The notes: a model not told the origin generated them from the letters alone. Shown: positions 9,160-16,719, counted from the first letter of the stretch. The stretch is DNA of 64,000 nt from Piscinibacter gummiphilus (GCF_002116905.1 NZ_CP015118.1:5208001-5272000), one strand, 5' to 3'. Program-made: numbers and translations.

Positions 9160-9174
9160 GGCTCCGGAGGAGCC
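9160..9174. repeat. short inverted repeat upstream of rpoH
   Basis: The sequence reads GGCTCC-GGA-GGAGCC, a perfect 6-base inverted repeat with a 3-base centre. It lies inside the 271-base space between the SUI1-like gene and rpoH. It could be an operator or an RNA hairpin; nothing in the sequence decides. The remainder of the gap left of 9250 shows no gene. Confidence 0.25.
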
Positions 9175-9269
9175 GTGTCGGAGCAAAGAAATGCAAACGG
9201 ACCACCCCGCTCGCACCAGACGCCACGACAGCAGGCGATCTCGGAGAGAGTTGTCACTCACGTTCCGGC

Positions 9270-9297
9270 GGAACTTTTCGGGCCGTCAGCACTCAGA
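9270..9297 (+). promoter_or_regulatory. putative sigma-E (RpoE) promoter of rpoH
   Basis: GGAACTT (9270-9276) matches the conserved -35 element of RpoE-type ECF promoters, and TCAGA (9293-9297) fits the -10 pattern with a 16-base spacer. The predicted start of transcription falls within or next to the CIRCE operator. RpoE-driven transcription of rpoH is established in Escherichia coli; its use here is inferred from motif and position. Confidence 0.5.
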
Positions 9298-9312
9298 CAC
9301 CGCGAGTGCTAA
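9286..9312. promoter_or_regulatory. CIRCE element (HrcA operator) upstream of rpoH
   Basis: TCAGCACTC (9286-9294), a 9-base spacer, then GAGTGCTAA (9304-9312). This matches the CIRCE consensus TTAGCACTC-N9-GAGTGCTAA at 17 of 18 arm positions with exactly the right spacer. It ends 25 bases before the rpoH start codon. HrcA bound here would block initiation from the overlapping promoter, placing sigma-32 under negative control by HrcA. Confidence 0.88.
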
Positions 9313-9337
9313 TATGCCGATGAAAAGGAGTTCCCGG

Positions 9338-10282
9338 ATGTCTGCTGCTTCCATGAACATGCCCATGGCCCCCGTCGCCCGCGCCGTCGCGGTGCGCGAC
9401 CCCTGGGCGCTGGTGCCCTCCCTGGGCAACCTCGATGCGTACATTTCCGCCGTCAACCGCCTGCCCCTGCTGACGCAGGACGAAGAGGCCACGGCCGCCC
9501 GCCGCCTTCGTGCCGAAGGTGACGTCGAATCCGCCGGGATGCTGGTGCTGTCGCACCTGCGCCTCGTCGTTTCCATCTCCCGCCAGTACCTGGGCTACGG
9601 GCTGCCGCACGGCGACCTGATCCAGGAGGGCAACGTCGGCCTGATGAAGGCGGTGAAGCGTTTCGACCCGGACCAGAACGTCCGCCTGGTCAGCTACGCC
9701 ATGCACTGGATCAAGGCCGAGATCCACGAGTACATCCTGAAGAACTGGCGCATGGTCAAGGTGGCCACCACCAAGGCCCAGCGCAAGCTGTTCTTCAACC
9801 TGCGCTCGATGAAGCAGCGCCTGAAGGAAGACGGCGCCGAAGGCACCACGCACCGCGCCACGCTCACGCAGGGCGAGGTGGATGCCGTCGCGCGCGACCT
9901 GAACGTCAAGCGCGAAGAGGTGCTCGAGATGGAAACCCGCCTGTCCGGCGGTGACATCGCCCTCGAACCGCAGAACGACGATGCGGAGGAGCAGTCCTAC
10001 GCGCCCATCGCGTACCTGGCCGACGACAGCCAGGAGCCCACGCGTGTCATCGAGGCTCAGCGTCGCGACTGGCTGGCCGGCGACGGCATCCAGCAGGCCC
10101 TCGACACCCTCGACCCGCGCAGCCGCCGGATCGTGGAAGAGCGCTGGTTGAAGGTCAACGACGACAGCTCGGGTGGCTTGACGCTGCACGAGCTGGCGGG
10201 TGAGTACGGCGTCAGTGCCGAGCGCATTCGCCAGATCGAAGTCGCAGCCATGAAGAAGATGCGCAAGGCTTTGACGGTCTGA
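9338..10282 (+). CDS. rpoH: RNA polymerase heat-shock sigma factor sigma-32
   Basis: This is a 314-residue group 3 sigma factor directing core RNA polymerase to heat-shock promoters. The start at 9338 is set by the Shine-Dalgarno AAAAGGAG (9323-9330) seven bases ahead. Region 2 is clear (SHLRLVVSISRQYLGYG, then GDLIQEGNVGLMKAVKRFDP). The RpoH box follows as QRKLFFNLR, where DnaK/DnaJ and FtsH act in the family. Region 4 has the helix-turn-helix TLHELAGEYGVSAERIRQIE. A CIRCE element and a sigma-E-like promoter lie directly upstream. A REP-like inverted pair lies downstream, between rpoH and the convergent sco gene. Confidence 0.97.
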   Translation: MSAASMNMPMAPVARAVAVRDPWALVPSLGNLDAYISAVNRLPLLTQDEEATAARRLRAEGDVESAGMLVLSHLRLVVSISRQYLGYGLPHGDLIQEGNVGLMKAVKRFDPDQNVRLVSYAMHWIKAEIHEYILKNWRMVKVATTKAQRKLFFNLRSMKQRLKEDGAEGTTHRATLTQGEVDAVARDLNVKREEVLEMETRLSGGDIALEPQNDDAEEQSYAPIAYLADDSQEPTRVIEAQRRDWLAGDGIQQALDTLDPRSRRIVEERWLKVNDDSSGGLTLHELAGEYGVSAERIRQIEVAAMKKMRKALTV

Positions 10283-10295
10283 GCGTCGGCGACTG

Positions 10296-10373
10296 CCCAG
10301 GGTCCCGGCCTTCGCCGGGATGACGGGTGAAAAGACAACCAGGTGTCACCCCGGCGAAGGCCGGGGCCCTGGG
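10296..10373. repeat. REP-like inverted pair between rpoH and sco
   Basis: Two copies of a GTCA(T/C)CCCGGCGAAGGCCGGG(A/G)CCCTGGG-type unit face each other, one inverted at about 10296-10324 and one direct at about 10345-10373. They match at 27 of 29 positions and are separated by about 20 bases. Each copy is itself palindromic (CCCGGC...GCCGGG). Related copies occur at 22505 and 49081. The pair could also act as a bidirectional terminator for the convergent genes. Confidence 0.75.
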
Positions 10374-10404
10374 CTTCCTCGAAGCACCGGGCGGCTGAAC
10401 GTCC

Positions 10405-11010
10405 TCAGCCCGCCTTCATCAGCTGCTTCAGATCCGACGTCAACGCGTCGGCCCCGGTGCCATACCGGGTGAACAGCCGCACGTTCCCCTTCGTGTCGAA
10501 CACGTACGACCCCGCCGTGTGGTCCATCGTGTAGCTGCCCGGCTCCTTGCCCGGCACCTTCTGGTAGAACACCTTGAAGTCCTTGGCCACCGCGGCGACC
10601 TGCTCGGGCGTGCCGCGCAGCGCGACGAAGCTCGGGTCGAACGCGGTGACGTAGCCCTTGAGCACCTCGGCGGTGTCGCGGTCCGGGTCCACCGTGATGA
10701 ACACGCCCTGCACCTTGTCGCCGTCCGGGCCCAACGCCTTCTTCACCTGCGCCAGCTCGGCGAGCGTGCCGGGGCACACGTCGGGGCACTGCGTGAAGCC
10801 GAAGAACACCACGACGTACTTGCCGCCGAAGTCGGCCAGCGTGCGGGTGCGGCCCTCGGCATCCGTCAGCGACAGCGCCTTGCCGTAGGCCGCGCCGGTG
10901 ATGTCGACCGCGTTGTAGTTCGCCGGCTTGGCCGGCATCAGCTTGTCGCAGCCGGTGGCGAGCACCAGGGCCGACAGGGCGGCGATCGTCAACAGCGGGC
11001 GGCGGCGCAT
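10405..11010 (-). CDS. sco1: SCO1/SenC copper chaperone lipoprotein for cytochrome oxidase
   Basis: This is a 201-residue thioredoxin-fold protein of the periplasmic face. The N-terminus MRRRPLLTIAALSALVLATGC is a lipoprotein signal with Cys21 as the lipidated residue. The copper ligands are present: Cys75 and Cys79 in CPDVC, and His164 in MDHTAG. SCO proteins deliver copper to, or reduce the cysteines of, the CuA site in oxidase subunit II. It is the last gene of the run SURF1, Sco-like, ctaA, ctaB, sco on the minus strand, 10 bases after ctaB. Confidence 0.95.
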   Translation of the reverse strand: MRRRPLLTIAALSALVLATGCDKLMPAKPANYNAVDITGAAYGKALSLTDAEGRTRTLADFGGKYVVVFFGFTQCPDVCPGTLAELAQVKKALGPDGDKVQGVFITVDPDRDTAEVLKGYVTAFDPSFVALRGTPEQVAAVAKDFKVFYQKVPGKEPGSYTMDHTAGSYVFDTKGNVRLFTRYGTGADALTSDLKQLMKAG

Positions 11011-11020
11011 CGGTGAGTCC

Positions 11021-11926
11021 TCAGAGCAGGAGCAGGTAGTGGTCGACCAGCAGCGCCGCGAAGAGCAGCGACAGGTGCCAGAGCGAGAAGCGGAAGGTCT
11101 TGCGGGCCAGCGCGTCCGAGTACGAGCGCCAGAGTTTCCAGGCGTAGCCGATGAAACCCGCGCCCAGCACCACGGCCGCGGCCAGGTACAGCCAGCCGCT
11201 CATGCCGAAGATGAACGGCAGCAGCGTGGAAGCGAACAGCACCAGCGTGTAGAGCAGGATCTGCAGCCGCGTGAACTCGTTGCCGTGCGTGACGGGCAGC
11301 ATCGGCAGGCCGGCCTTGCGGTAGTCCTCGACGCGGTACAGCGCCAGCGCCCAGAAGTGCGGCGGCGTCCACAGGAAGATGATCAGGCACAGCATCAGCG
11401 CCTCGGGACCCACCTCGCCGCGCATGGCCGCCCAGCCGAGCACCGGCGGCATCGCGCCCGAGGCGCCGCCGATCACGATGTTCTGGGGCGTGGCCGGCTT
11501 GAGCACCACGGTGTAGATGACCGCGTAGCCCACGAACGTGGCGAACGTGAGCCACATCGTGATCGGGTTCACCAGCACGTACAGCATCACGCTGCCCACC
11601 GCACACAGCACGGTCGAGAACAGCAGCGTCTGGGTGTTGGTGAGTTCGCCCTTCGCGGTGGGGCGCCACGCGGTGCGCGCCATCTTCGCGTCGATGCGCT
11701 GCTCCACCAGGCAGTTGAATGCGGCGGCGGCCGACGCGACGAGCCAGATGCCCACCGCCGCCGGCACCGCGAGGCGCCAGTCGGGCACGCCCGGTTCGGC
11801 GAGCAGCATGCCGATGACCGCGCAGAACACGATCAGCTGCACGACACGCGGCTTGGTGAGCGCGTTGAACTGGCGCAGGCGCGACATCGAGGGAGCGGCC
11901 AGGGGGGTGGACAAGGTGTTGGACAT
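11021..11926 (-). CDS. ctaB: protoheme IX farnesyltransferase (heme O synthase)
   Basis: This is a 301-residue polytopic inner-membrane prenyltransferase of the UbiA superfamily. It converts heme B and farnesyl diphosphate to heme O, the precursor of the heme A needed by the oxidase encoded nearby. The first prenyl-binding loop reads NCLVEQRIDAKMARTAWRP, and WTPPHFWALALYRVEDYRKAGLPMLP is diagnostic of CtaB/COX10. About nine membrane segments are visible. The ATG at 11926 gives the family N-terminus (ALTKPRVVQL near residue 22). The neighbour ctaA carries out the next step. Confidence 0.97.
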   Translation of the reverse strand: MSNTLSTPLAAPSMSRLRQFNALTKPRVVQLIVFCAVIGMLLAEPGVPDWRLAVPAAVGIWLVASAAAAFNCLVEQRIDAKMARTAWRPTAKGELTNTQTLLFSTVLCAVGSVMLYVLVNPITMWLTFATFVGYAVIYTVVLKPATPQNIVIGGASGAMPPVLGWAAMRGEVGPEALMLCLIIFLWTPPHFWALALYRVEDYRKAGLPMLPVTHGNEFTRLQILLYTLVLFASTLLPFIFGMSGWLYLAAAVVLGAGFIGYAWKLWRSYSDALARKTFRFSLWHLSLLFAALLVDHYLLLL

Positions 11927-11949
11927 GGCGGACGGCTGGACCCGTGATT

Positions 11950-13071
11950 TTACGTGCCGGCGCGATCCGCCTGATGGGCGCGGGTGATCATCGCGGCCAT
12001 CAGCGTGAGCAAGGCCGCGGCGCCCCCGGTGTGCGCCAGCGCCGCGAGCAGCGGCCAGCCGAGCACCACGTTGCTGAGGCCGCTGGCCAGCTGCCAGGCG
12101 AGCGCCAGCCCGAGGCCCAGCGCGAACCGCTGCGCCACCGGGTCGGCCTGCCGGCGGAGTTGCCACGCGAGCCACACCACGGCGATCGTCAGCAGCAGCG
12201 CCCCCGCCCGGTGGGTCATGTGGATCGCGGTCAGCGCGGCGAACGGCAGCACCTCGCCGTGTTTCCCCATCCCGAGTTCACGGAACACCGCGAAGCCGTG
12301 CTCGAAGTCCATCGGCGGCCACCACTGGCCCTGGCAGGTCGGGAAGTCGGTGCAGGCGAGCACCGCGTAGTTCGTGCTGACCCAGCCGCCCAGCGTGATC
12401 TGCAGCACCGTCAGGCCGGCCACCACCCACGCCGCCACGCGCAGGCCCTTCGGCAGCGCCAGCGGCCGCCGCAGGTAACCCTCGCCCTGTGCCGCCAGCA
12501 GCACCAGCAGGCCGAGGCCGCCCAGCAGGTGCGCGGTGACGATGGCCGGGTACAGCTTCATCGTGACGGTGAGCGCCCCGAACGCGCCCTGCAGGCACAC
12601 CCAGACGAAGGTCGCCGTGGGCCACCAGGGCGAGATCGCGAGCGGCCGGCGCCGCAGGTGCTCGCGCCACGCGGTCACCATCAGCACGGTGATCAGCGCG
12701 CCCACGCCGGTGGCGAGGTAGCGGTGGATCATCTCGATCCACGCCTTGCCGCGCGTGACCGGGCCGGTGGGCATCGCGGTCTCGGCCGCGTGGATGTCGG
12801 CATGGGCCTGGATCGGGCTCATCTCGCCGTAGCAGCCGGGCCAGTCGGGGCAGCCGAGGCCCGAGTCGGTGAGGCGAGTGAAGGCGCCGAAGATCACGAG
12901 ATCGAACGTGAGGAACAGCGTCAGCACGGTCAGCGCCTTGCGGCGCGCGGCCGGGCCCTCGTGGCGGTGGCGGAACGAGACCCAGGCGAGCGGCCCGAGC
13001 GCGAGCACCACGCCCACGAGGGCGAGCCAGGCGATGGGGGCGAGGTCGTAGGCGGGAGGCGCGACGGGCAT
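11950..13071 (-). CDS. ctaA: heme A synthase (COX15/CtaA)
   Basis: This is a 373-residue membrane protein with eight predicted helices that oxidises heme O to heme A. The family motifs are present: TRLTDSGLGCPDWPGCYG with the first Cys pair, IHRYLATGVGAL with a heme-ligand His, AHLLGG, and the second Cys pair in CTDFPTCQGQWWP. IHMTHR supplies another heme ligand. The second Cys pair and the inserted loop are typical of proteobacterial CtaA. It starts 3 bases after the stop of the Sco-like gene and is followed by ctaB after 23 bases, so the two heme enzymes are probably co-transcribed. Confidence 0.96.
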   Translation of the reverse strand: MPVAPPAYDLAPIAWLALVGVVLALGPLAWVSFRHRHEGPAARRKALTVLTLFLTFDLVIFGAFTRLTDSGLGCPDWPGCYGEMSPIQAHADIHAAETAMPTGPVTRGKAWIEMIHRYLATGVGALITVLMVTAWREHLRRRPLAISPWWPTATFVWVCLQGAFGALTVTMKLYPAIVTAHLLGGLGLLVLLAAQGEGYLRRPLALPKGLRVAAWVVAGLTVLQITLGGWVSTNYAVLACTDFPTCQGQWWPPMDFEHGFAVFRELGMGKHGEVLPFAALTAIHMTHRAGALLLTIAVVWLAWQLRRQADPVAQRFALGLGLALAWQLASGLSNVVLGWPLLAALAHTGGAAALLTLMAAMITRAHQADRAGT

Positions 13072-13074
13072 GGT

Positions 13075-13764
13075 TCAGCGACCCGGGTTGTCCCACGACG
13101 ACGACGCGCGCAGCAGCTTCTCGAGGTCGCGCTTGACCTTCTTCGGGTCCGCGTCGACAGGCTCGCGCATCATCCAGTTGCCCATCGGGTCGACGATGTA
13201 GAAGTGGTTGCCGATCGCCTGACCCGGGGCCGGGGCCAGCCACGCGGCGAGCGCGTCGCCGGGCACCTTGAGCACCGTGGCCTCGGCGCCGTGCGGGTTC
13301 ACGGCGGCCAGCACCTCGGACCGCGGCGCCACGTCGTCGGTGACGAACCACACCTTGTCGACGCGGTCGTGTTCCTTGCCGAGCGTCTCGCGCAGCTGGC
13401 GCTGCAGGTACAGCTGCTTCTCGCACGTGGTGTCGCAGGCGCCGCCGGACACCGTCACCAGCAGCCACTGCCCCTTCAGGCTCGACGCCTTCACCGGCTG
13501 ACCGTCCAGCGTGGTCAGCGGCAGGTCGGGGATGGGGCGTTGCGGGTCGATCAGCTCGCCGTAGTTGCTGCGCGCGCCCGGCCGCACCACGTAGTAGGTG
13601 AAGTACGACGCGATCACGGGCGCCGCGCACACGGCCAGCACCAGCAGCATCTGCAGGCGGCCGGACAGGCGCCGTCGCTCCGGCGCGGGGACCGGCAGGC
13701 TGTGCACCGTGAGGCTAAGCGGCTCGGCGCGCGAGTCGGGGACGGACGAGTTGGAACCAGACAT
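13075..13764 (-). CDS. membrane-anchored Sco/thioredoxin-like oxidase assembly protein
   Basis: This 229-residue protein has a cytoplasmic N-terminus, one membrane helix (about 40-58) and an extracytoplasmic thioredoxin-like domain. The redox motif is CDTTC, five residues like the CxxxC of SCO, and the strand LLVTVSGGACDTTCEKQLY is SCO-like. No SCO copper-ligand His in the usual context is obvious, although GNHFYIVDPMGNWMMR occupies that region. It overlaps the SURF1 gene by 50 bases and is followed immediately by ctaA. The neighbourhood implies a role in oxidase copper insertion or cysteine reduction; the exact reaction is unknown. Confidence 0.75.
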   Translation of the reverse strand: MSGSNSSVPDSRAEPLSLTVHSLPVPAPERRRLSGRLQMLLVLAVCAAPVIASYFTYYVVRPGARSNYGELIDPQRPIPDLPLTTLDGQPVKASSLKGQWLLVTVSGGACDTTCEKQLYLQRQLRETLGKEHDRVDKVWFVTDDVAPRSEVLAAVNPHGAEATVLKVPGDALAAWLAPAPGQAIGNHFYIVDPMGNWMMREPVDADPKKVKRDLEKLLRASSSWDNPGR

Positions 13765-14470
13765 ACAGACCTGCTATCAGCGCGCAGAGCGCGAACCATT
13801 GGAAGGCATAACCGTGGTGCTTCTGGATGTCGACCGCGGGGGCCGGCCAGTCGCGCTTGAGGCCGTCGCCCCGGGCGGCGGGAGACTCGTCGAGTTGCAC
13901 GAGGGACAGAGGCCGCAACGGGGTGCGGAGTTCAATCGACATCGCCTCGACGTCGACATTCTGGCGGAGTGGGCCGGACGCGGCCCCGCCCGCGAAGTCA
14001 TAAAGGCGGCCCGGGGGCGGCGCCACCTGCGCGAGCACCTCGACCGGGCCGGCCGGCGTGGGCACGTCGGGCACCTTCTGGCGGTCCAGCAGGTCGCGCG
14101 GCGCCCAGCCGCGTTGCACCAGCACGGCCTCATCGCTTCCCGGGAGTTTCAGCGGCGTCACGACGAAAAAGCCGGGCTGGCCGTGCATCTGCCGGTTCTC
14201 CAGGAACACGGTGCCCGACGGCAGCCATTCGCCCGTCACGCGGATGCGGCGCTGGTGCTGCGCCTCGGCGTCCGCGGCCGTCCGGGCGAGCGCCCCCGGG
14301 GCGAGTTCGGGCAGCGTGGCGCGGGTCTCGAGCAAGGTCTGCAGCGCCTGCTTCTGCGCCGCGCGGTCGAGCTGCCACAGGCCCAGGCGGCCGGTGAGCA
14401 GCACCCCCGCGAGCGCCGCCACGAACACGATCACGGCGCGCCGGCGTGCAGTGGAATAATCAGCCGCCAT
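13715..14470 (-). CDS. SURF1-family cytochrome oxidase assembly protein
   Basis: This 251-residue protein has the SURF1 layout: an N-terminal helix (about 12-30), a periplasmic domain and a C-terminal helix (FQWFALCALIAGLYVWFQLV). Landmarks are LGLWQLDRAAQKQ, GQPGFFVVTPL, VLVQRGWAPRD and HHGYAFQWFALC. In proteobacteria SURF1 assists heme A insertion into subunit I. The start at 14470 is supported by GAGG on the minus strand (14480-14477), six bases before the ATG. That ribosome site lies inside codons 3-4 of the divergent DUF2909 gene, whose own ATG begins at 14469. Confidence 0.9.
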   Translation of the reverse strand: MAADYSTARRRAVIVFVAALAGVLLTGRLGLWQLDRAAQKQALQTLLETRATLPELAPGALARTAADAEAQHQRRIRVTGEWLPSGTVFLENRQMHGQPGFFVVTPLKLPGSDEAVLVQRGWAPRDLLDRQKVPDVPTPAGPVEVLAQVAPPPGRLYDFAGGAASGPLRQNVDVEAMSIELRTPLRPLSLVQLDESPAARGDGLKRDWPAPAVDIQKHHGYAFQWFALCALIAGLYVWFQLVRPRLARRAA

Positions 14471-14696
14471 GAAATACCTCGTAGGCCTCGCCTTTGTGTT
14501 CATCCTCGGCGCCCTCGCCACCGCCGGCCTCTTCATGCTGCGCGGCGGTCGCAAGGGCGACGACCCGCAGTCGAAGAAGATGGCCCGGGCGCTCGCCGTG
14601 CGCGTGGGCTTGTCGGTCGGCTTGTTCGCGCTGATCTGGGTGCTCTACCTCGCCGGCTGGATTCAGCCCACCGGCATTCCGGTCAAACCCACCTGA
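14469..14696 (+). CDS. DUF2909 twin-transmembrane small protein
   Basis: This 75-residue protein has two hydrophobic helices (about 3-24 and 45-66) joined by a charged loop (GGRKGDDPQSKKMARALAVR). This is the layout of DUF2909 proteins, often found between ctaE and SURF1 genes in betaproteobacteria. A role in oxidase biogenesis is suggested only by context. Its ATG at 14469-14471 overlaps the SURF1 start codon on the opposite strand by two bases. A Rho-independent terminator follows at 14716. Confidence 0.85.
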   Translation: MKYLVGLAFVFILGALATAGLFMLRGGRKGDDPQSKKMARALAVRVGLSVGLFALIWVLYLAGWIQPTGIPVKPT

Positions 14697-14715
14697 CCCC
14701 CGTGCCCCCAAGTGA

Positions 14716-14741
14716 AAAGGAGCGCCTGAGGGCGCTCCTTT
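14716..14741. terminator. bidirectional intrinsic terminator between DUF2909 and ctaE
   Basis: A perfect stem pairs AAGGAGCGCC (14717-14726) with GGCGCTCCTT (14731-14740) around a TGAG loop, extended by one A-T pair. It has A/T-rich flanks on both sides. It lies between two converging genes and should stop transcription from both. Confidence 0.8.
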
Positions 14742-14763
14742 CGCTTTCAGCGCCTGATGGGAA

Positions 14764-15648
14764 TCAGAGCCAGTAGACGATCACGTAGAGACCCAGCCAC
14801 ACGACGTCGACGAAGTGCCAGTACCAAGCCGCACCTTCGAAACCGAAGTGGCGGTCAGGAGTGAAGTGGCCCTTGTGCAGGCGCAGCGTGATGAACAGCA
14901 GCATCAGCATGCCGACGAACACGTGGAAGCCGTGGAAGCCGGTCAGCAGGAAGAACGTGGAGCCGTAGACACCCGACGTGAGCTTCAGGTTCAGGTCGGT
15001 GTAGGCGTGGTAGTACTCGTAGCCCTGGAAGCCCAGGAACGTGATGCCCAGCAGCACGGTGGCCCACATCCAGAACAGCGTCTTGCCGCGTTCGCCGGCG
15101 ATCAGCGCGTGGTGGGCGATGGTCAGCGTCACGCCCGAGGCCAGCAGCAGGCCGGTGTTGATCGTCGGGATGGGCCACGGGCCCATCGTGCTGAACGCTT
15201 CGACCGTGCCGGCCGGCGCGCCGGTGTAGCCCGGCACCGAGCTCGGCCAGAAGGCCTTGAAGTCGGGCCACAGGATGGCGTTGTCGAGGCTGCCGAGGCT
15301 CGGCACCGACATCACGCGGGCCCAGTACAGCGCGCCGAAGAACGCGGCGAAGAACATCACCTCGGAGAAGATGAACCAGGCCATGCTCCAGCGGAACGAC
15401 ACGTCGATGCGGTCGCTGTAGAGGCCCGATTCGCTTTCGCGGATGGCGTCGCCGAACCACTGCTTGAGCACGAAGGCCCACCACAGCAGGCCGAAGGCCA
15501 GCGAGTAGGCGCCCCACTGGTGGCCGTTGACCCACTGGCCGGCGCCGAGGATCACGAAGAACAGGCCGATGGCCGCCATCAGCGGGTGCCGCGAGGGACC
15601 CGGAACGAAGTAGTAAGGCGCGTGGCCGTCGTGTGTCGCTGCCGACAT
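14764..15648 (-). CDS. ctaE: cytochrome c oxidase subunit III
   Basis: This 294-residue protein has seven predicted helices, the usual size for aa3-type subunit III. Landmarks are YYFVPGPSRHPLMAAIG at the N-terminus, SEVMFFAAFFGALYWAR, LLLASGVTLTIAHHALIAG, FQGYEYYHAYTDLNLKLTSG, GFHGFHVFVGMLML, and the C-terminal WYWHFVDVVWLGLYVIVYW. It stabilises subunit I and the proton-entry path. It ends the downstream part of the oxidase cluster, 93 bases after the DUF2970 gene. Confidence 0.97.
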   Translation of the reverse strand: MSAATHDGHAPYYFVPGPSRHPLMAAIGLFFVILGAGQWVNGHQWGAYSLAFGLLWWAFVLKQWFGDAIRESESGLYSDRIDVSFRWSMAWFIFSEVMFFAAFFGALYWARVMSVPSLGSLDNAILWPDFKAFWPSSVPGYTGAPAGTVEAFSTMGPWPIPTINTGLLLASGVTLTIAHHALIAGERGKTLFWMWATVLLGITFLGFQGYEYYHAYTDLNLKLTSGVYGSTFFLLTGFHGFHVFVGMLMLLFITLRLHKGHFTPDRHFGFEGAAWYWHFVDVVWLGLYVIVYWL

Positions 15649-15741
15649 GTTTTTCTCCTGCGAAACTGACTGTTCTCTTCTCTGAACCTGCCGCCCGCGG
15701 CTCAGGTCGACGCCGGGGTCCCATCCATCATTTCAACCGCT

Positions 15742-15978
15742 TCAGGCCGCCACCCCGCTGGTGATGACCCACTTGACCAGCACCACCAGCACCGTCACGA
15801 ACACCGCGGCGCCGATCAGGCCCGCGATGATCAGGTGCACCGGGTTGAGCTGGTTCACGTCCTTTTCGTAATCGGCCGACTTGCGCACCCCGAAGAACGA
15901 CCACCCCACCGCCCGCATCGTCTGCCAGAACGACATCTTCCGCTGCACCGCGGACTTGAGGTCGTCCCCGCCACTCAC
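15742..15978 (-). CDS. DUF2970 small membrane protein
   Basis: This 78-residue protein starts from the GTG at 15978, whose bases overlap the ctaG stop (GTGA). A GGAG lies 8 bases before the GTG, inside ctaG. Residues 16-35 carry the conserved FWQTMRAVGWSFFGVRKS of DUF2970, then NPVHLIIAGLIGAAVFV and a single C-terminal helix. An internal ATG at residue 15 is an alternative start. The family sits with cta genes in many Burkholderiales, suggesting a role in oxidase assembly or stability; no function is established. Confidence 0.85.
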   Translation of the reverse strand: MSGGDDLKSAVQRKMSFWQTMRAVGWSFFGVRKSADYEKDVNQLNPVHLIIAGLIGAAVFVTVLVVLVKWVITSGVAA

Positions 15979-16592
15979 GACTTGGGCTCCTGCTTGCCGG
16001 CGGCGACCTTCTCGGCCGGTGCCGGCGGGATCTTGCCGCCCACCTCGAAGAAGGTGTACGACAGCGTGATGGTGCGAACGTCCTTCGGCAGCTTCGAGTC
16101 GACCACGAACACCACCGGCCACTGCTTCGTCTCGCCCGGCTTCAACGTGTACTCGTTGAAGCAGAAGCACTCGAGCTTGTTGAAGTGGGCCATGGCCTGC
16201 TTCGGCGCGTAGCTCGGGATGGCCTGCGCGGCCATCGTGCGGTCCTGCGTGTTCTTGAACTCGTACATCACCGTGGTGAGTTCACCCGGGTGCACGTCGA
16301 GCGACCGCACCGCCGGCTTGAAGTCCCACGGACCGCGTGCGTTGGTGTCGAACTCGATGGTGATGGTGCGCGTGGGGTCGACCTGCGTGTTGACCTTCTC
16401 GCCGCTGTGGCCGTTGACGAGCAGCTCCGAGCGCGCGAGGTTGTTGATGCCCAGCGCGTTGCAGATCGCGTTGTACATCGGCACCAGCGCGTAGCCGAAG
16501 CCGAACATCAGCCCGACCACGACCGTCAGCTTGCCCAGCATGAGCCGGTTGTCGCGGCCCAGGAGGTTCTTGCGTTTCGGCGGCGTGGTCAC
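15975..16592 (-). CDS. ctaG: cytochrome c oxidase assembly protein CtaG/Cox11
   Basis: This is a 205-residue copper chaperone that delivers Cu to the CuB site of subunit I. An N-terminal helix (about 20-40) anchors a periplasmic immunoglobulin-like domain. The copper motif CFCF is in KLECFCFNEYTLKPGE, and the family signature FNKLECFCF and TLSYTFFEV are clear. A second hallmark is PMYNAICNALGI after the helix. It lies between the 38-residue membrane protein and DUF2970, with only 10 bases to the former. Confidence 0.97.
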   Translation of the reverse strand: MTTPPKRKNLLGRDNRLMLGKLTVVVGLMFGFGYALVPMYNAICNALGINNLARSELLVNGHSGEKVNTQVDPTRTITIEFDTNARGPWDFKPAVRSLDVHPGELTTVMYEFKNTQDRTMAAQAIPSYAPKQAMAHFNKLECFCFNEYTLKPGETKQWPVVFVVDSKLPKDVRTITLSYTFFEVGGKIPPAPAEKVAAGKQEPKS

Positions 16593-16602
16593 GGCGGTGT
16601 CC

Positions 16603-16719
16603 TCAGTGCCCGACGAACACCATGCGGGCCAGGAAGCCCAGGAAGAAGACCAGCGCCACCGAGGCCAGGATCAGCCCCAGCCGCCGGTTGCTCTTCTTCT
16701 GTTCGGGTGTCATGGCCAT
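16603..16719 (-). CDS. 38-residue cytochrome oxidase small assembly protein
   Basis: This tiny gene reads MAMTPEQKKSNRRLGLIL and then a hydrophobic helix ending in FLARMVFVGH. It lies between ctaD (16 bases away) and ctaG (10 bases away). Such proteins (cytoplasmic basic stretch, one helix, short periplasmic tail) are annotated as cytochrome oxidase small assembly proteins in related genomes. An alternative start is the ATG two codons in. Tight packing, codon bias and conserved position argue that it is real. Confidence 0.8.
   Translation of the reverse strand: MAMTPEQKKSNRRLGLILASVALVFFLGFLARMVFVGH

Noticed and set aside
10405..13764. Two SCO-type genes as a simple duplication
   Set aside because: The lipoprotein (CPDVC with a distal His) and the helix-anchored protein (CDTTC, different layout) differ in anchor and motif, so they are different families with related folds.
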